Assembly: GCF_019303475.1 (NCBI RefSeq)
Contig: NZ_JABLSI010000015.1
Coordinates: forward strand, 62,641 to 126,640
Reading direction: 5' to 3'
DNA length: 64,000 nt
From: Streptomyces sp. JJ38
GTDB lineage: Bacteria; Actinomycetota; Actinomycetes; Streptomycetales; Streptomycetaceae
Of this stretch, positions 17,053 to 25,848 are shown in pieces; within the stretch, counting starts at the first letter, position 1; every line of letters starts with the position of its first letter. The notes under the pieces are model-generated. The model searched no databases. It saw only the letters and a list, made by a program, of their open reading frames with translations, and was not told the origin of the DNA. A program made the translations under genes and the position numbers.

Positions 17053-18494
17053 AGCCCGTACTCCCGCCAGCGCCGGTCCACCAGGGCCGCCGTGTCCGGG
17101 TCGGAGGTGACCATCTCCGGCCAGCCGCGGGTGTAGCCCTCCTCGGGCCACTTCGCGGTGGCGTCGATGCCGGCCTTGCCGCCCCAGAACTGCTGGTAGG
17201 AGGCGTGGTCCAGGTGGTCCACCGGGCCTTCGACGACGCTGAGGTCGCGGGCGTAGTCGGTGTTGCCCAGGGCCCGCCAGGCCACTTCGTGCAGGTCGTG
17301 GACGTCACAGTCGGAGTCGACGACGATGATCAGCTTGGTCAGCGACATCATGTGGGCGCCCCACACGGCGTGCATGACCTTCTGGGCGTGTTTGGGGTAC
17401 TTCTTGTCGATCGAGATGATCGCGCAGTTGTGGAAGCCCCCGGCCTCGGGCAGGTGGTAGTCCACGATGTCCGGAATGATGATCTTCAGCAGGGGGAGGA
17501 AGAAACGCTCGGTGGCGCGGCCCAGCGGGCCGTCCTCGGTCGGCGGGCGGCCGACGACGATCGACTGGAGCAGCGGGCGCTTGCGCGTGGTGACGCAGTC
17601 GATCGTCAGCGCCGGGAAGTCCTCCTGCGGCGTGTAGAAGCCGGTGTGGTCGCCGAACGGCCCCTCCGGCAGCATCCTGCCCGGTTCGAGCCAGCCCTCC
17701 AGGACGACCTCGGCCTGCGCGGGCACCTGGAGCGGGACGGTCTTGCAGTCCACCATCTCCACCCGGCGGCCCTGGAGGAAGCCGGCGAACAGGTACTCGT
17801 CGATGTCCCCCGGCAGCGGGGCGGTGGAGGCGTAGGTGACGGCGGGCGGGCAGCCGAAGGCGATGGCGACGGGCAGTCGCTCGCCGCGCCGCGCGGCGAC
17901 CTGGTAGTGGTTGCGGCTGTCCTTGTGGATCTGCCAGTGCATGCCGATCGTGCGGCGGTCGTGGCGCTGAAGCCGGTACAGGCCGAGGTTGCGGACGCCG
18001 GTGTCCGGGTCCTTGGTGTGGGTGAGGCCCAGGTTGAAGAACGAACCGCCGTCCTCGGGCCAGGTGAACAGCGCGGGCAGCTCGTCCAGGTCGACCTCGT
18101 CGCCCACGCGGACGACGTCCTGCACGGGGGCGTCCTTCACCTTGCGCGGCGGGACGTGGGTCATGCCCGCCAGCTTGCCGAAGGCCTCCCGGAAGCCGAC
18201 GAAGCCCTGCGGCAGCTCGGGCTTCAGCAGCCCCCCGATGCGCTCCGAGATCTCCGCGTAGGACTTCAGGCCGAGCGCCTTCAGCAGCCGTCTGTCGGTG
18301 CCGAAGACGTTCATGGCCAGCGGCATCGCCGAGCCCTTGACGTTCTCGAACAGCAGCGCGGGGCCGCCCGCCTTGTTCACCCGGTCGGTGATTTCCCCGA
18401 CCTCCAGGTACGGGTCGACCTCAGCCGTCACGCGCTTGAGATCACCATCGCGTTCCAGCGCCCGAAGCAGCGAACGGAGATCCTCGAATGCCAT
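17049..18494 (-). CDS. UbiD-family decarboxylase, menaquinone biosynthesis (MqnL-like)
   Basis: A 481-residue prenylated-FMN-dependent decarboxylase. Recognisable segments include NLGLYRLQRHDRRTIGMHWQ (cofactor/metal region), EGPFGDHTGFY with conserved acid residues, and the C-terminal GKAGIDATAKWP. It would decarboxylate the 6-naphthoate-type intermediate of the futalosine pathway. The prFMN-making UbiX partner is not adjacent here. Start ATG at 18494; much longer upstream frames are shadows. It forms a two-gene operon with the prenyltransferase by a four-base overlap. Confidence 0.9.
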   Translation of the reverse strand: MAFEDLRSLLRALERDGDLKRVTAEVDPYLEVGEITDRVNKAGGPALLFENVKGSAMPLAMNVFGTDRRLLKALGLKSYAEISERIGGLLKPELPQGFVGFREAFGKLAGMTHVPPRKVKDAPVQDVVRVGDEVDLDELPALFTWPEDGGSFFNLGLTHTKDPDTGVRNLGLYRLQRHDRRTIGMHWQIHKDSRNHYQVAARRGERLPVAIAFGCPPAVTYASTAPLPGDIDEYLFAGFLQGRRVEMVDCKTVPLQVPAQAEVVLEGWLEPGRMLPEGPFGDHTGFYTPQEDFPALTIDCVTTRKRPLLQSIVVGRPPTEDGPLGRATERFFLPLLKIIIPDIVDYHLPEAGGFHNCAIISIDKKYPKHAQKVMHAVWGAHMMSLTKLIIVVDSDCDVHDLHEVAWRALGNTDYARDLSVVEGPVDHLDHASYQQFWGGKAGIDATAKWPEEGYTRGWPEMVTSDPDTAALVDRRWREYGL

Positions 18495-18635
18495 GGGTGC
18501 CAGTATCCGCCATCGCCGCGCGCCCACGGCGGCGGGGCGGGCGCCGCGGCGCGTACGCACCGTAGGCTGGTGGCGTACGACGTGCTCGGCCGTGCGGAAC
18601 CCCGCGCGGGTCACATGCTCTGGGGGCTGCCCACA

Positions 18636-19040
18636 ATGCTGCGGACTCTTCCGTTCCTGCTGATGCTCGCGGTGTGGATCTACGCCTTCGTGGAGTGCCT
18701 CAACACGCCCGAGCAGGAGGTGCGCAAGCTCCCCAAGGTGGCATGGGTGATCATCATCCTGCTGTTCGTGCCGCTGGGCCCGATCGCCTGGTTCATCGCG
18801 GGGCGCCCGCGCCGCAACGCGCCCTACGGCGCCGTGCGCTCGGACGAGCGCCGCTGGGTCGCCCCCGACGACAACCCGAACTTCCTGAAGTCCCTCGACG
18901 AGCGCGACGGCGAGCAGGAGCGACGTGACCGGGGCCGGGAGCGGGAACGAGGGGACCGGGAGCGGCGCCCGCGCCGGGACGCCGACGACGAACCCCCCGC
19001 GAGCGACGCGGGCCCCGAGGACCCGCCCCCGTCCCGCTGA
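18636..19040 (+). CDS. PLDc_N-domain membrane protein
   Basis: A 134-residue protein with two predicted membrane helices (about 5-19 and 31-48) flanking CLNTPEQEVRKLPKVAW and ending in GPIAWFIAGRPRR, the cardiolipin-synthase N-terminal (PLDc_N) signature. The rest is a long charged tail rich in Arg, Asp and Glu. Function is unknown; it lacks the HKD catalytic domains. Start ATG 18636 follows GGGGG by nine bases; an ATG at 18615 is a less likely alternative. It diverges from the UbiD gene. Confidence 0.75.
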   Translation: MLRTLPFLLMLAVWIYAFVECLNTPEQEVRKLPKVAWVIIILLFVPLGPIAWFIAGRPRRNAPYGAVRSDERRWVAPDDNPNFLKSLDERDGEQERRDRGRERERGDRERRPRRDADDEPPASDAGPEDPPPSR

Positions 19041-19224
19041 CCCGCCCCCGTCCCGCTGACCCGGGCACGGCCCCGCCACGCCCGCCCCGCCACGCCCCGG
19101 ACACAGCCCGGCCCTTGCCCGGCCCCGGGGCAAAGGCTGGGCAAATCCGGCGCCCGTACGGAACCCCGCGGGCGCGGACTGCCTCCTTGCCGGTGACGGC
19201 GACGTCGCTGCGAGGGAGAGTGCC

Positions 19225-20472
19225 ATGGCCGGGATGGACCGACGGAGGCTGCTGGGGCTGGGGGCCGCAGCGACGGCATCGCTGGCGGTGGGGCTGACGG
19301 GCTGCTCCGGCGGGACGGACGCCGACGCGCGCGGGCCCGCCGACGGGAGCGAGGGGCCGGGCAAGAGCACCGAGGGCCCCCAGGAGAAGCCGATCGGTGA
19401 CGGCTCGACCGCCGACACCGGGCCGCAGCCGAACCAGCCGCCCGCGCCCCGGCCGCTCGAGCCGGGCGAGAAGCCGCCCCAGTTCGTCGTCTTCTCCTGG
19501 GACGGCGCGGGCGAGGTCGGCAACGGGCTGTTCCCCCGGTTCCGCAAGGTGGCCGAGGACCACGGTGCGGCGATGACGTTCTTCCTCTCCGGGCTGTATC
19601 TGCTCCCGGAGTCGCAGCGGAACAAGTACCGGCCCCCGGGTAACGCCGTCGGCGCCTCCGACATCGGCTACCTGAAGGACGAGAACATCCGGCTGACGCT
19701 GGAGAACCTGCGCGCCGCCTGGCTGGAGGGCCACGAGATAGGCACGCACTTCAACGGCCACTTCTGCGGCGGCTCCGGTTCGGTGGAGCACTGGACGCCG
19801 CAGGAGTGGCGCTCGGAGATCGAGCAGGCGAAGAGGTTCGTCTCCGAGTGGCGCACGAACACCGGGTTCACCGACCTGAAGCCGCTGCCGTTCGACTACG
19901 ACAAGGAGCTCATCGGCGCCCGCACGCCCTGCCTGCTCGGCCAGGACAACCTGCTGCCGACGGCGGCGGAACTGGGATGGCGCTATGACGCCAGCTCCTC
20001 GGGCGGGCTCCAGGTGTGGCCGCGCAAGCGGCAGGGGGTGTGGGACCTCCCGCTCCAGTCGCTGCCGTTCCCGGGCCACAGCTTCGAGGTGCTGTCCATG
20101 GACTACAACATCCTCGCCAACCAGTCCCAGGCGACGACCAAGGGCCCGCCCGCCAACTACCCGAGGTGGCGCCAGCAGGCCATCGACACCTACGTCCAGG
20201 GCTTCCAGCGCGCCTACGAGACGAACCGGGCGCCGCTTTTCATAGGCAACCACTTCGAGGAGTGGAACGGCGGCATCTACATGGACGCCGTCGAGGAGTC
20301 CCTGAAGCAGATGGCGGGCGGGGGCTACTCCGACGTGCGGCTGGTCTCGTTCCGGCAGTTGGTCGACTGGCTCGACGTGCAGGACCCGGCCGTGCTGGCC
20401 AAGCTGCGCGACCTGCCCGTGGGCCGGGCCCCGGCGGCGGGCTGGAAGAGCTACCTGTCCGGCGCCGCCTGA
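19225..20472 (+). CDS. Secreted polysaccharide-deacetylase-like lipoprotein
   Basis: A 415-residue exported protein. The N-terminus MDRRRLLGLG looks like a twin-arginine signal and leads to a lipobox LTGC at about 24-27; a Pro/Gly-rich linker runs to about 85. The folded part resembles NodB-type deacetylases: VVFSWDGAGE replaces the usual TFDDG, and HFNGH keeps the HxxxH metal pair. One of the two motif-1 aspartates is missing, so activity may be altered or lost. A GAGGGAG ribosome site precedes the ATG. It converges on the cytochrome c assembly genes with a hairpin between. Confidence 0.75.
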   Translation: MAGMDRRRLLGLGAAATASLAVGLTGCSGGTDADARGPADGSEGPGKSTEGPQEKPIGDGSTADTGPQPNQPPAPRPLEPGEKPPQFVVFSWDGAGEVGNGLFPRFRKVAEDHGAAMTFFLSGLYLLPESQRNKYRPPGNAVGASDIGYLKDENIRLTLENLRAAWLEGHEIGTHFNGHFCGGSGSVEHWTPQEWRSEIEQAKRFVSEWRTNTGFTDLKPLPFDYDKELIGARTPCLLGQDNLLPTAAELGWRYDASSSGGLQVWPRKRQGVWDLPLQSLPFPGHSFEVLSMDYNILANQSQATTKGPPANYPRWRQQAIDTYVQGFQRAYETNRAPLFIGNHFEEWNGGIYMDAVEESLKQMAGGGYSDVRLVSFRQLVDWLDVQDPAVLAKLRDLPVGRAPAAGWKSYLSGAA

Positions 20473-20484
20473 GCCCGCGCGTCA

Positions 20485-20515
20485 GGACCGCCCGTGGTAC
20501 GACGCCGGGCGGTCC
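20485..20515. terminator. Bidirectional terminator hairpin
   Basis: GGACCGCCCG at 20485-20494 pairs perfectly with 20506-20515 around an 11-base loop. It lies between the convergent deacetylase-like gene and the CcsB/ResC gene and can serve both. Confidence 0.65.
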
Positions 20516-20531
20516 CTCGGACGTGCGGCCG

Positions 20532-21650
20532 TCAGACGCCCGCGTAGGAGTGCTGGCCGTTGAAGAGGAAGTTCACGCCGTAGTAGTTGAACAGGAAGGT
20601 CGCGAACGCGATCAGGGCCAGATAGGCGGCCTTGCGGCCCCGCCACCCGGCCGTCGCCCGGGCGTGCAGGTAACAGGCGTAGGCGGCCCAGGTGATGAAG
20701 GACCAGACCTCCTTCGGGTCCCAGCCCCAGTACCGGCCCCAGGCGCTCTCCGCCCAGATCGCCCCGGCCACGATGGTGAACGTCCAGAACGGGAAGACGG
20801 CCGCGTTGAGGCGGTAGGCGAACTTGTCCAGCGAGGCGGCCGAGGGCAGTCGTTCCAGCACCGAGGTGGCGAACGCGCCGGGCTTTCCGCCACGCTCCAG
20901 CTTCGCCTCGTAGTGGTCGCGGAAGAGGTAGAGGCCGGTGCCGACGGCCCCGAGGTAGAACAGCGCGCCGCAGGCGATCGCCAGCGAGACGTGGATGACC
21001 AGCCAGTACGAGTCGAGCGCGGGCGGGAGCTGGTCGCTCTCGGTGTACAGCACGGTGGTGGCCAGGCCCAGGTCCAGCAGGACGGTCGTGACCAGCGGCA
21101 GTCCGAGCCAGCGGACGTTCTTCTTGGCCAGCACCATCGCCAGGTAGGAGCCGACGGCCAGCACCGAGAACGTCGTGGAGAACTCGTACATGTTCGCCCA
21201 CGGCACGCGCCCCACGGACAGGCCACGGGTGACGACGCCGACGGCGTGGATGCAGAACGCCAGGATCGTCAGGGCCAGCGCGATGGTGCCGTAGAGGTCG
21301 CCCTGCTCGTCACCGGCGGCGGCCCCGGGCCCGTCGGGCACGTCCGCGCGGCCAGTGGACGAGCGGGAGACGACCTTCGGCCGGTCCAGCACGGTGGTGC
21401 CACCGCCCCGGGTGGCCTTCGCCCCCTTGACCCGCACCTCCGGTACGGCCGCGGCGCGCCGGCCCGGCTCCCGCTCCCCGCCCCTGCCCGGGCTCAGCGC
21501 GGCCGCCGTGCGGGCGACTCTGCTGCGCGTGCCGAAGACCCACTCGGCGACGTGGCCGAGGAAGGCGAGGACGTAGACCGCCATCGCCATGTGGACGACG
21601 GTGGTGCTGAAGTCGGCCAGTGACTGGTTGTTCGCGGCGGCGAGGTTCAC
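20532..21650 (-). CDS. ccsB: Cytochrome c biogenesis protein ResC/CcsB
   Basis: A 372-residue multi-helix membrane protein of System II cytochrome c maturation. The heme-handling signature WGRYWGWDPKEVWSFITW is intact at about 306-323, and histidines flank it (VIHVS, YLHARA). Between the first helix and the core lies a 70-residue Arg/Gly/Pro-rich cytoplasmic insert typical of actinobacterial forms. With ResB it exports heme and attaches it to apocytochrome c on the outer face. It starts three bases after the resB stop, last of a four-gene run resA-ccdA-resB-resC. Confidence 0.92.
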   Translation of the reverse strand: MNLAAANNQSLADFSTTVVHMAMAVYVLAFLGHVAEWVFGTRSRVARTAAALSPGRGGEREPGRRAAAVPEVRVKGAKATRGGGTTVLDRPKVVSRSSTGRADVPDGPGAAAGDEQGDLYGTIALALTILAFCIHAVGVVTRGLSVGRVPWANMYEFSTTFSVLAVGSYLAMVLAKKNVRWLGLPLVTTVLLDLGLATTVLYTESDQLPPALDSYWLVIHVSLAIACGALFYLGAVGTGLYLFRDHYEAKLERGGKPGAFATSVLERLPSAASLDKFAYRLNAAVFPFWTFTIVAGAIWAESAWGRYWGWDPKEVWSFITWAAYACYLHARATAGWRGRKAAYLALIAFATFLFNYYGVNFLFNGQHSYAGV

Positions 21651-21653
21651 GGC

Positions 21654-23501
21654 TCAGCTCCTTCGGCGTTGGTCGGTGCCGACGGCGGAGCCGCCGTCCG
21701 GCGAGGGGTCTGCGGGGTCGGTGGCGGTGCGTGGCTCAGCCTGCGGCTCGGCGCCAGGCTCCGGCGCGGCGCTGGCGTCGGCGTCGGCATCCGGCCTGGC
21801 GCCAGGCCCCGGCTCGGCGTCGGCGTCCGGCTCGGCGTCGGCGTCCGGCTCGACGGGCTCCGCCTTCGCGGACAGGTCGGCCACGAGTTGGTTCAGCTCC
21901 TCGGAGAGCCGCGCCGACTCGCTGCGGCCCAGCCCGGCCAGCTCGACGGCGGTGTGCCCGTCGCCGTCCCGCCGGGCCCGCACCCACACGCGGCGGCGCT
22001 GGATGAACAGCGAGCCCGCGAGTCCGGCGATGGCGGCGAGCGCCCCGAACAGCGCCCAGCCGCTCGCGGGCTTCTGGGAGATGTTGAAGGACGCCCAGCG
22101 CTCGATGCCCTCGAACTTCAGCGTGCCCGCGCCGTCCGGCAGCTCCCAGGAGTCCCCGGGGCGGAGGGCCTCCCTGACGGTGTCGCCGTTCTCGTCCTCG
22201 AACGGCTCCATGTTGCGCTGGTCGAGCTGGTAGACGTTCTGGGAAAGTCCGGAGTCCAGGCCGAGGTCACCGTGGTGGGCGGACAACGAGAGCACCGGGT
22301 AGTTCAGCGCCGGGAACGTGGAGTGCGGCCCGAGGTCGGCGTTCAGCCCGTAGGTGGGGGTGAAGATGCCGACGAAGCCGAGCTGGTCGGGCTCGCCCTT
22401 CGCGTCGCGGTAGTCGGTGACCTTGATGACGCCCGCCGCGGTGCCCCCGACGTCCCGGGGCAGGAACGGCACCGGGCCCCGGAAGGCCAACTCGCCCTGT
22501 CCGTCGGTCACCGAGACGACGGGCGCGTACCCGTGGCCGATCAGATAGACCTTGGAGTCGCCGATCTCCAACGGGTGGTTGACCTCGATGCTGGCCTTCC
22601 GCTCGGGCCCGTCCACGCCCTCCCAGTAGGAGACGTCGGCGCGGAACTCGCGTGGCGTGCCCTTCTGCGGGCCGTCGGGCTCGAAGGAGGAGTGGAAGTC
22701 GTCGAGCGTGAAGCCGAACACGCCGAGGTCGTCGTAGTCGTAGAGGCTGCCGGAGGAGATGTCGTCGTACTGGGGCAGGGTGTTGGCGAAGGTGTGGCCC
22801 TGGACGAGCAGCTTGCCGCCCTCGACCTTCCACAGCTGGCCGACCGCGAAGGCGATGAGCATGAGGACGAGCGCCAGGTGGAAGAGCAGGTTCCCGGTCT
22901 CGCGCAGATAGCCCTTCTCGGCGGCCACCGATCCCTCGCCGTCGGCGACCCGGAAGCGGCGACCGCGCAGCAGCCCCCGGGCGGCGCCGAGCACCTCGTC
23001 CGGCGTGGCCTCGGTGCGCCAGCTCGCGTAGGCGGGCATGCGGTCGAGGCGACGCGGCGCGCGCGGCGGGGCGGCCCGGAGCTGGCCGACGAACTGCCAG
23101 CTCCGCGGAACGATGCAGCCGATGAGGGAGACGAACAGCAGCAGGTAGATGGCCGAGAACCACACCGAGCTGAAGACGTCGAAGAGCTGGAGCTTCTCGT
23201 AGATCGGCGTGAGGGTGGGGTGGTCCTGCTTGAACAGCTCGACCTTGAGCTGGTCCACGCCGTTCTGCGGGATCATCGAGCCCGGTACGGCGGCCAGCGC
23301 CAGCATGAGGAGCAGGAGGAGCGCCGTCCGCATGGAGGTGAGCTGCCGCCAGAACCAGCGGGCCCACCCGATGACCCCGATGCCCACGGGGCCCGGCGGC
23401 TCCTCACGCGGCGCCGTCGACAACTGCTGGTCCGCCTCACGGTTGCCCTCGGCGTGCTCCTCGGCATCGCGCGTGGCGTCGGCGCTCTCGACGGTGCTCA
23501 T
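21654..23501 (-). CDS. resB: Cytochrome c biogenesis protein ResB
   Basis: A 615-residue membrane protein. Helices near residues 55-75, 110-130 and 210-230 bracket a large extracytoplasmic domain, with a last helix near 485-505, as in ResB/Ccs1. It works with ResC to deliver heme. The final ~65 residues form a low-complexity tail of Asp/Ala/Glu/Pro repeats (DADAEPDADAEP and similar) not needed by the family. The gene begins four bases after the ccdA stop. Confidence 0.9.
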   Translation of the reverse strand: MSTVESADATRDAEEHAEGNREADQQLSTAPREEPPGPVGIGVIGWARWFWRQLTSMRTALLLLLMLALAAVPGSMIPQNGVDQLKVELFKQDHPTLTPIYEKLQLFDVFSSVWFSAIYLLLFVSLIGCIVPRSWQFVGQLRAAPPRAPRRLDRMPAYASWRTEATPDEVLGAARGLLRGRRFRVADGEGSVAAEKGYLRETGNLLFHLALVLMLIAFAVGQLWKVEGGKLLVQGHTFANTLPQYDDISSGSLYDYDDLGVFGFTLDDFHSSFEPDGPQKGTPREFRADVSYWEGVDGPERKASIEVNHPLEIGDSKVYLIGHGYAPVVSVTDGQGELAFRGPVPFLPRDVGGTAAGVIKVTDYRDAKGEPDQLGFVGIFTPTYGLNADLGPHSTFPALNYPVLSLSAHHGDLGLDSGLSQNVYQLDQRNMEPFEDENGDTVREALRPGDSWELPDGAGTLKFEGIERWASFNISQKPASGWALFGALAAIAGLAGSLFIQRRRVWVRARRDGDGHTAVELAGLGRSESARLSEELNQLVADLSAKAEPVEPDADAEPDADAEPGPGARPDADADASAAPEPGAEPQAEPRTATDPADPSPDGGSAVGTDQRRRS

Positions 23502-23505
23502 CGGC

Positions 23506-24270
23506 TCAGATCCCCACGGTGAAGTCGGACGACCACAGTTGCAGCTCGTACACGATCTCGGTCCAGACTCCGGTCACCAGCAGCAGGCCGACGGCGACGA
23601 GCATGCCGCCGCCGATCCGCATGACCAGCTTGTAGTGCTGCTTGACCCAGCCGAACGCGCCGAGCGCCTTGCGGAAGGCGAGGGCGGCGACGACGAACGG
23701 CAGGCCGAGCCCCAGACAGTAGGCCACCATGAGCGCCGCGCCCCGCCCGGCGCTGGCCTCGGTGAGCGCGAGCCCCTGCACCGCGCCCAGGGTGGGGCCC
23801 ACGCAGGGCGTCCAGCCGATGCCGAACAGGATGCCCAGCAACGGCGCCCCGAGCAGGCCCACGGCGGGCCTGCGGTGGATGCGGAACTCCCGCTGGGTCA
23901 GCCCCGGCAGCAGCAGGCCCATGAACGACAGCCCCATCGCGATCGTCAGCACGCCGAGGATCCGCGTGATGACGTCCTGATGCTCCTGGAGCGTGTCGCC
24001 GAAGTAGCCGAACAGGGCCCCGGTGGAGACGAAGACGGCGGTGAAGCCACCGACGAAGAGGAGCGCGCCGGCGAGCATCCGGCCCCGGCGGGCGTCGGCG
24101 AGGTCGGCACCGGAGATGCCCGTCACGTACGACAGGTAGCCGGGGACGAGCGGCAGGACGCAGGGGGAGAAGAACGACACGAGGCCCGCGAGCAGGGCGA
24201 TGGGCGCGGCCAGGAGGAGTGCGCCGCTGGTGACCGTGTCGGTGGTCGTGCCGGCGAGAAGCTGGTTCAT
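23506..24270 (-). CDS. ccdA: Thiol-disulfide transporter CcdA
   Basis: A 254-residue polytopic membrane protein moving reducing equivalents from cytoplasmic thioredoxin to the outside. The redox cysteines are in SFFSPCVLPLVPGYLSYVTG (Cys about 38) and GWTPCVGPTLGA. It should reduce the ResA-like lipoprotein encoded just upstream. ATG at 24270 is chosen for the usual family N-terminus (MNQLLAG); the longer frame is the end of the resA gene. No strong ribosome site is visible, so coupling to resA, 19 bases upstream, is likely. Confidence 0.9.
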   Translation of the reverse strand: MNQLLAGTTTDTVTSGALLLAAPIALLAGLVSFFSPCVLPLVPGYLSYVTGISGADLADARRGRMLAGALLFVGGFTAVFVSTGALFGYFGDTLQEHQDVITRILGVLTIAMGLSFMGLLLPGLTQREFRIHRRPAVGLLGAPLLGILFGIGWTPCVGPTLGAVQGLALTEASAGRGAALMVAYCLGLGLPFVVAALAFRKALGAFGWVKQHYKLVMRIGGGMLVAVGLLLVTGVWTEIVYELQLWSSDFTVGI

Positions 24271-24289
24271 GAGGGAGTCGCCGGGCCCG

Positions 24290-24913
24290 TCACTTCTCCG
24301 CCAGGACCGGCTCGATGAGCTCGCGCAGCTCCTCCGCGCCCAGGGGCTTGAGCGCTCGCGCGGCGATCTTTCCGTCGCGGTCCACCACGAGTGTGGAGGG
24401 AATCGCCTTGGGGGAAAGCGTGCCACGGGGGAACTTCAGGATCTGCCGCCCGCTGGGGTCGTAGATGCTGGGGTACGGGACGTCGAACCTCTCCTCGAAC
24501 CGTCGCGCGGGCACGACGTCCAGATCCCGCGTGTTGATTCCGAGGAACCGGACGCCCTCGTCCGCCATGTCCTCGGCGACCTCGGCGAAATGCGGTGCCT
24601 CGACACGGCACGGCCCGCACCACGATCCCCAGACGTTGAGCACGACGACGTCGCCCGCGTAGTCGGAGAGCTTCACCTCGCCCTTGCCGTCGTCCTGGAC
24701 CGTCTCCCCGCCGACATCGGGCGCCGCCACTCGGTCACCGGCCGGAACGACGCTGACCTGGCCGTTGCCGGAGACGAAGTTCGTCCCCTCGGCGCTGCTG
24801 ACCTGCTGGTCCGAGCACCCGGACAGGGCCAGGGCCAAGGTACCCGCGAGGAGAGCGACGGCGGCGCGGGCACCAGAACGGATCCGGGGTCGACGGACCG
24901 GGCTCATAGTCAT
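24290..24913 (-). CDS. resA: Thioredoxin-like lipoprotein (TlpA/ResA)
   Basis: A 207-residue lipoprotein with signal peptide, lipobox LSGC (about 28-31) and a thioredoxin fold. The active site is WGSWCGPCRVEAPHF and the cis-proline loop is AIPSTLVVD. It keeps apocytochrome c cysteines reduced for heme attachment, taking electrons from CcdA. Two in-frame ATGs exist (24913 and 24907); neither has a clear ribosome site. It heads the cytochrome c maturation operon. Confidence 0.9.
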   Translation of the reverse strand: MTMSPVRRPRIRSGARAAVALLAGTLALALSGCSDQQVSSAEGTNFVSGNGQVSVVPAGDRVAAPDVGGETVQDDGKGEVKLSDYAGDVVVLNVWGSWCGPCRVEAPHFAEVAEDMADEGVRFLGINTRDLDVVPARRFEERFDVPYPSIYDPSGRQILKFPRGTLSPKAIPSTLVVDRDGKIAARALKPLGAEELRELIEPVLAEK

Positions 24914-25116
24914 GTGAAAAGTTTCGCATGCGCCGTCGCGCCCCCTCACACGCCCCCCGTTTCGGACATAACTTCCCACGTCACCCCGGCTCGGACAGCC
25001 GGTGCGGGCGGGGACGCCCGGACCGGACGCGGTGACGGCGGCACCCCGAACACGCCGAAGCCCCGGCCGCCGTGCTGCACGTCGTCGACCAGGGCCCGGG
25101 GAAGGCGGCGGGAGAC

Positions 25117-25848
25117 TCAGGCGCCGAACCCCTTGCCCTTCCCCTTCGCCGGTCGGGCACCGGCCAGCAGGTGCGGGGGCACCAGGTCGCGGGCCGGCTC
25201 CGAGTAGCCGACGGAGACGATCTTGTCCCCGACGTAGGTGAAGCTGGTCAGCGACGCGAGCGTGCACTCACGCTTGCGGGGGTCGTGCCACAGCCTGCGG
25301 CCCTCGACGAAGCTCCGCACCGTCCAGATGGGGAGCTGGTGGCTGACGCACACCGCCTCCCGGCCCCGGGCCGCGTCCTTGGCGGCGTCCAGCGCGCCCA
25401 TCATCCGCACCACCTGGTCGAGGTACGGCTCACCCCAGGACGGCTTGAACGGGTTGCGCAGGAGGCGCCAGTTCCCCGGCCGCCGCAGGGCGCCGTCGCC
25501 GACGCCGAAGGTCTTGCCCTGGAAGGAGTTGCCCGCCTCGATCAGCCGCTCGTCCGTCGCCACGTCGGCGCCGTGCGCCTTCGCGATGGGAGCGGCCGTC
25601 TCCTGCGCCCGCTCCAGCGGCGAGGCGACGACGTGGGCGATGTCGTTGTCCGTCAGCGACTCCGCCACCCGGTCGGCCATGCGGCGGCCCAGCTCGGAGA
25701 GGTGGTACCCGGGCAACCGGCCGTAGAGGATGCCGTCCGGGTTGTGCACCTCGCCATGCCGCATCAGGTGCACGACCGTGACCGTCTTGTCCCGTGCGGG
25801 CGGCTTCGGCGCGCCCGCCCCCGCCTCGGCGTTCGGCGCCCCGCTCAT
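25117..25848 (-). CDS. Histidine phosphatase family protein
   Basis: A 243-residue phosphoglycerate-mutase-like protein. The catalytic RHG motif is LMRHGEVHN (about 29-37), the phosphate pocket follows in [12 protein letters not shown], and the second histidine is in [10 protein letters not shown]. The substrate is unknown. The C-terminus is Lys/Gly-rich. The ATG overlaps the hemL stop (ATGA), and this pairing with hemL is conserved in Streptomyces as far as I recall. Confidence 0.85.
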   Translation of the reverse strand: MSGAPNAEAGAGAPKPPARDKTVTVVHLMRHGEVHNPDGILYGRLPGYHLSELGRRMADRVAESLTDNDIAHVVASPLERAQETAAPIAKAHGADVATDERLIEAGNSFQGKTFGVGDGALRRPGNWRLLRNPFKPSWGEPYLDQVVRMMGALDAAKDAARGREAVCVSHQLPIWTVRSFVEGRRLWHDPRKRECTLASLTSFTYVGDKIVSVGYSEPARDLVPPHLLAGARPAKGKGKGFGA

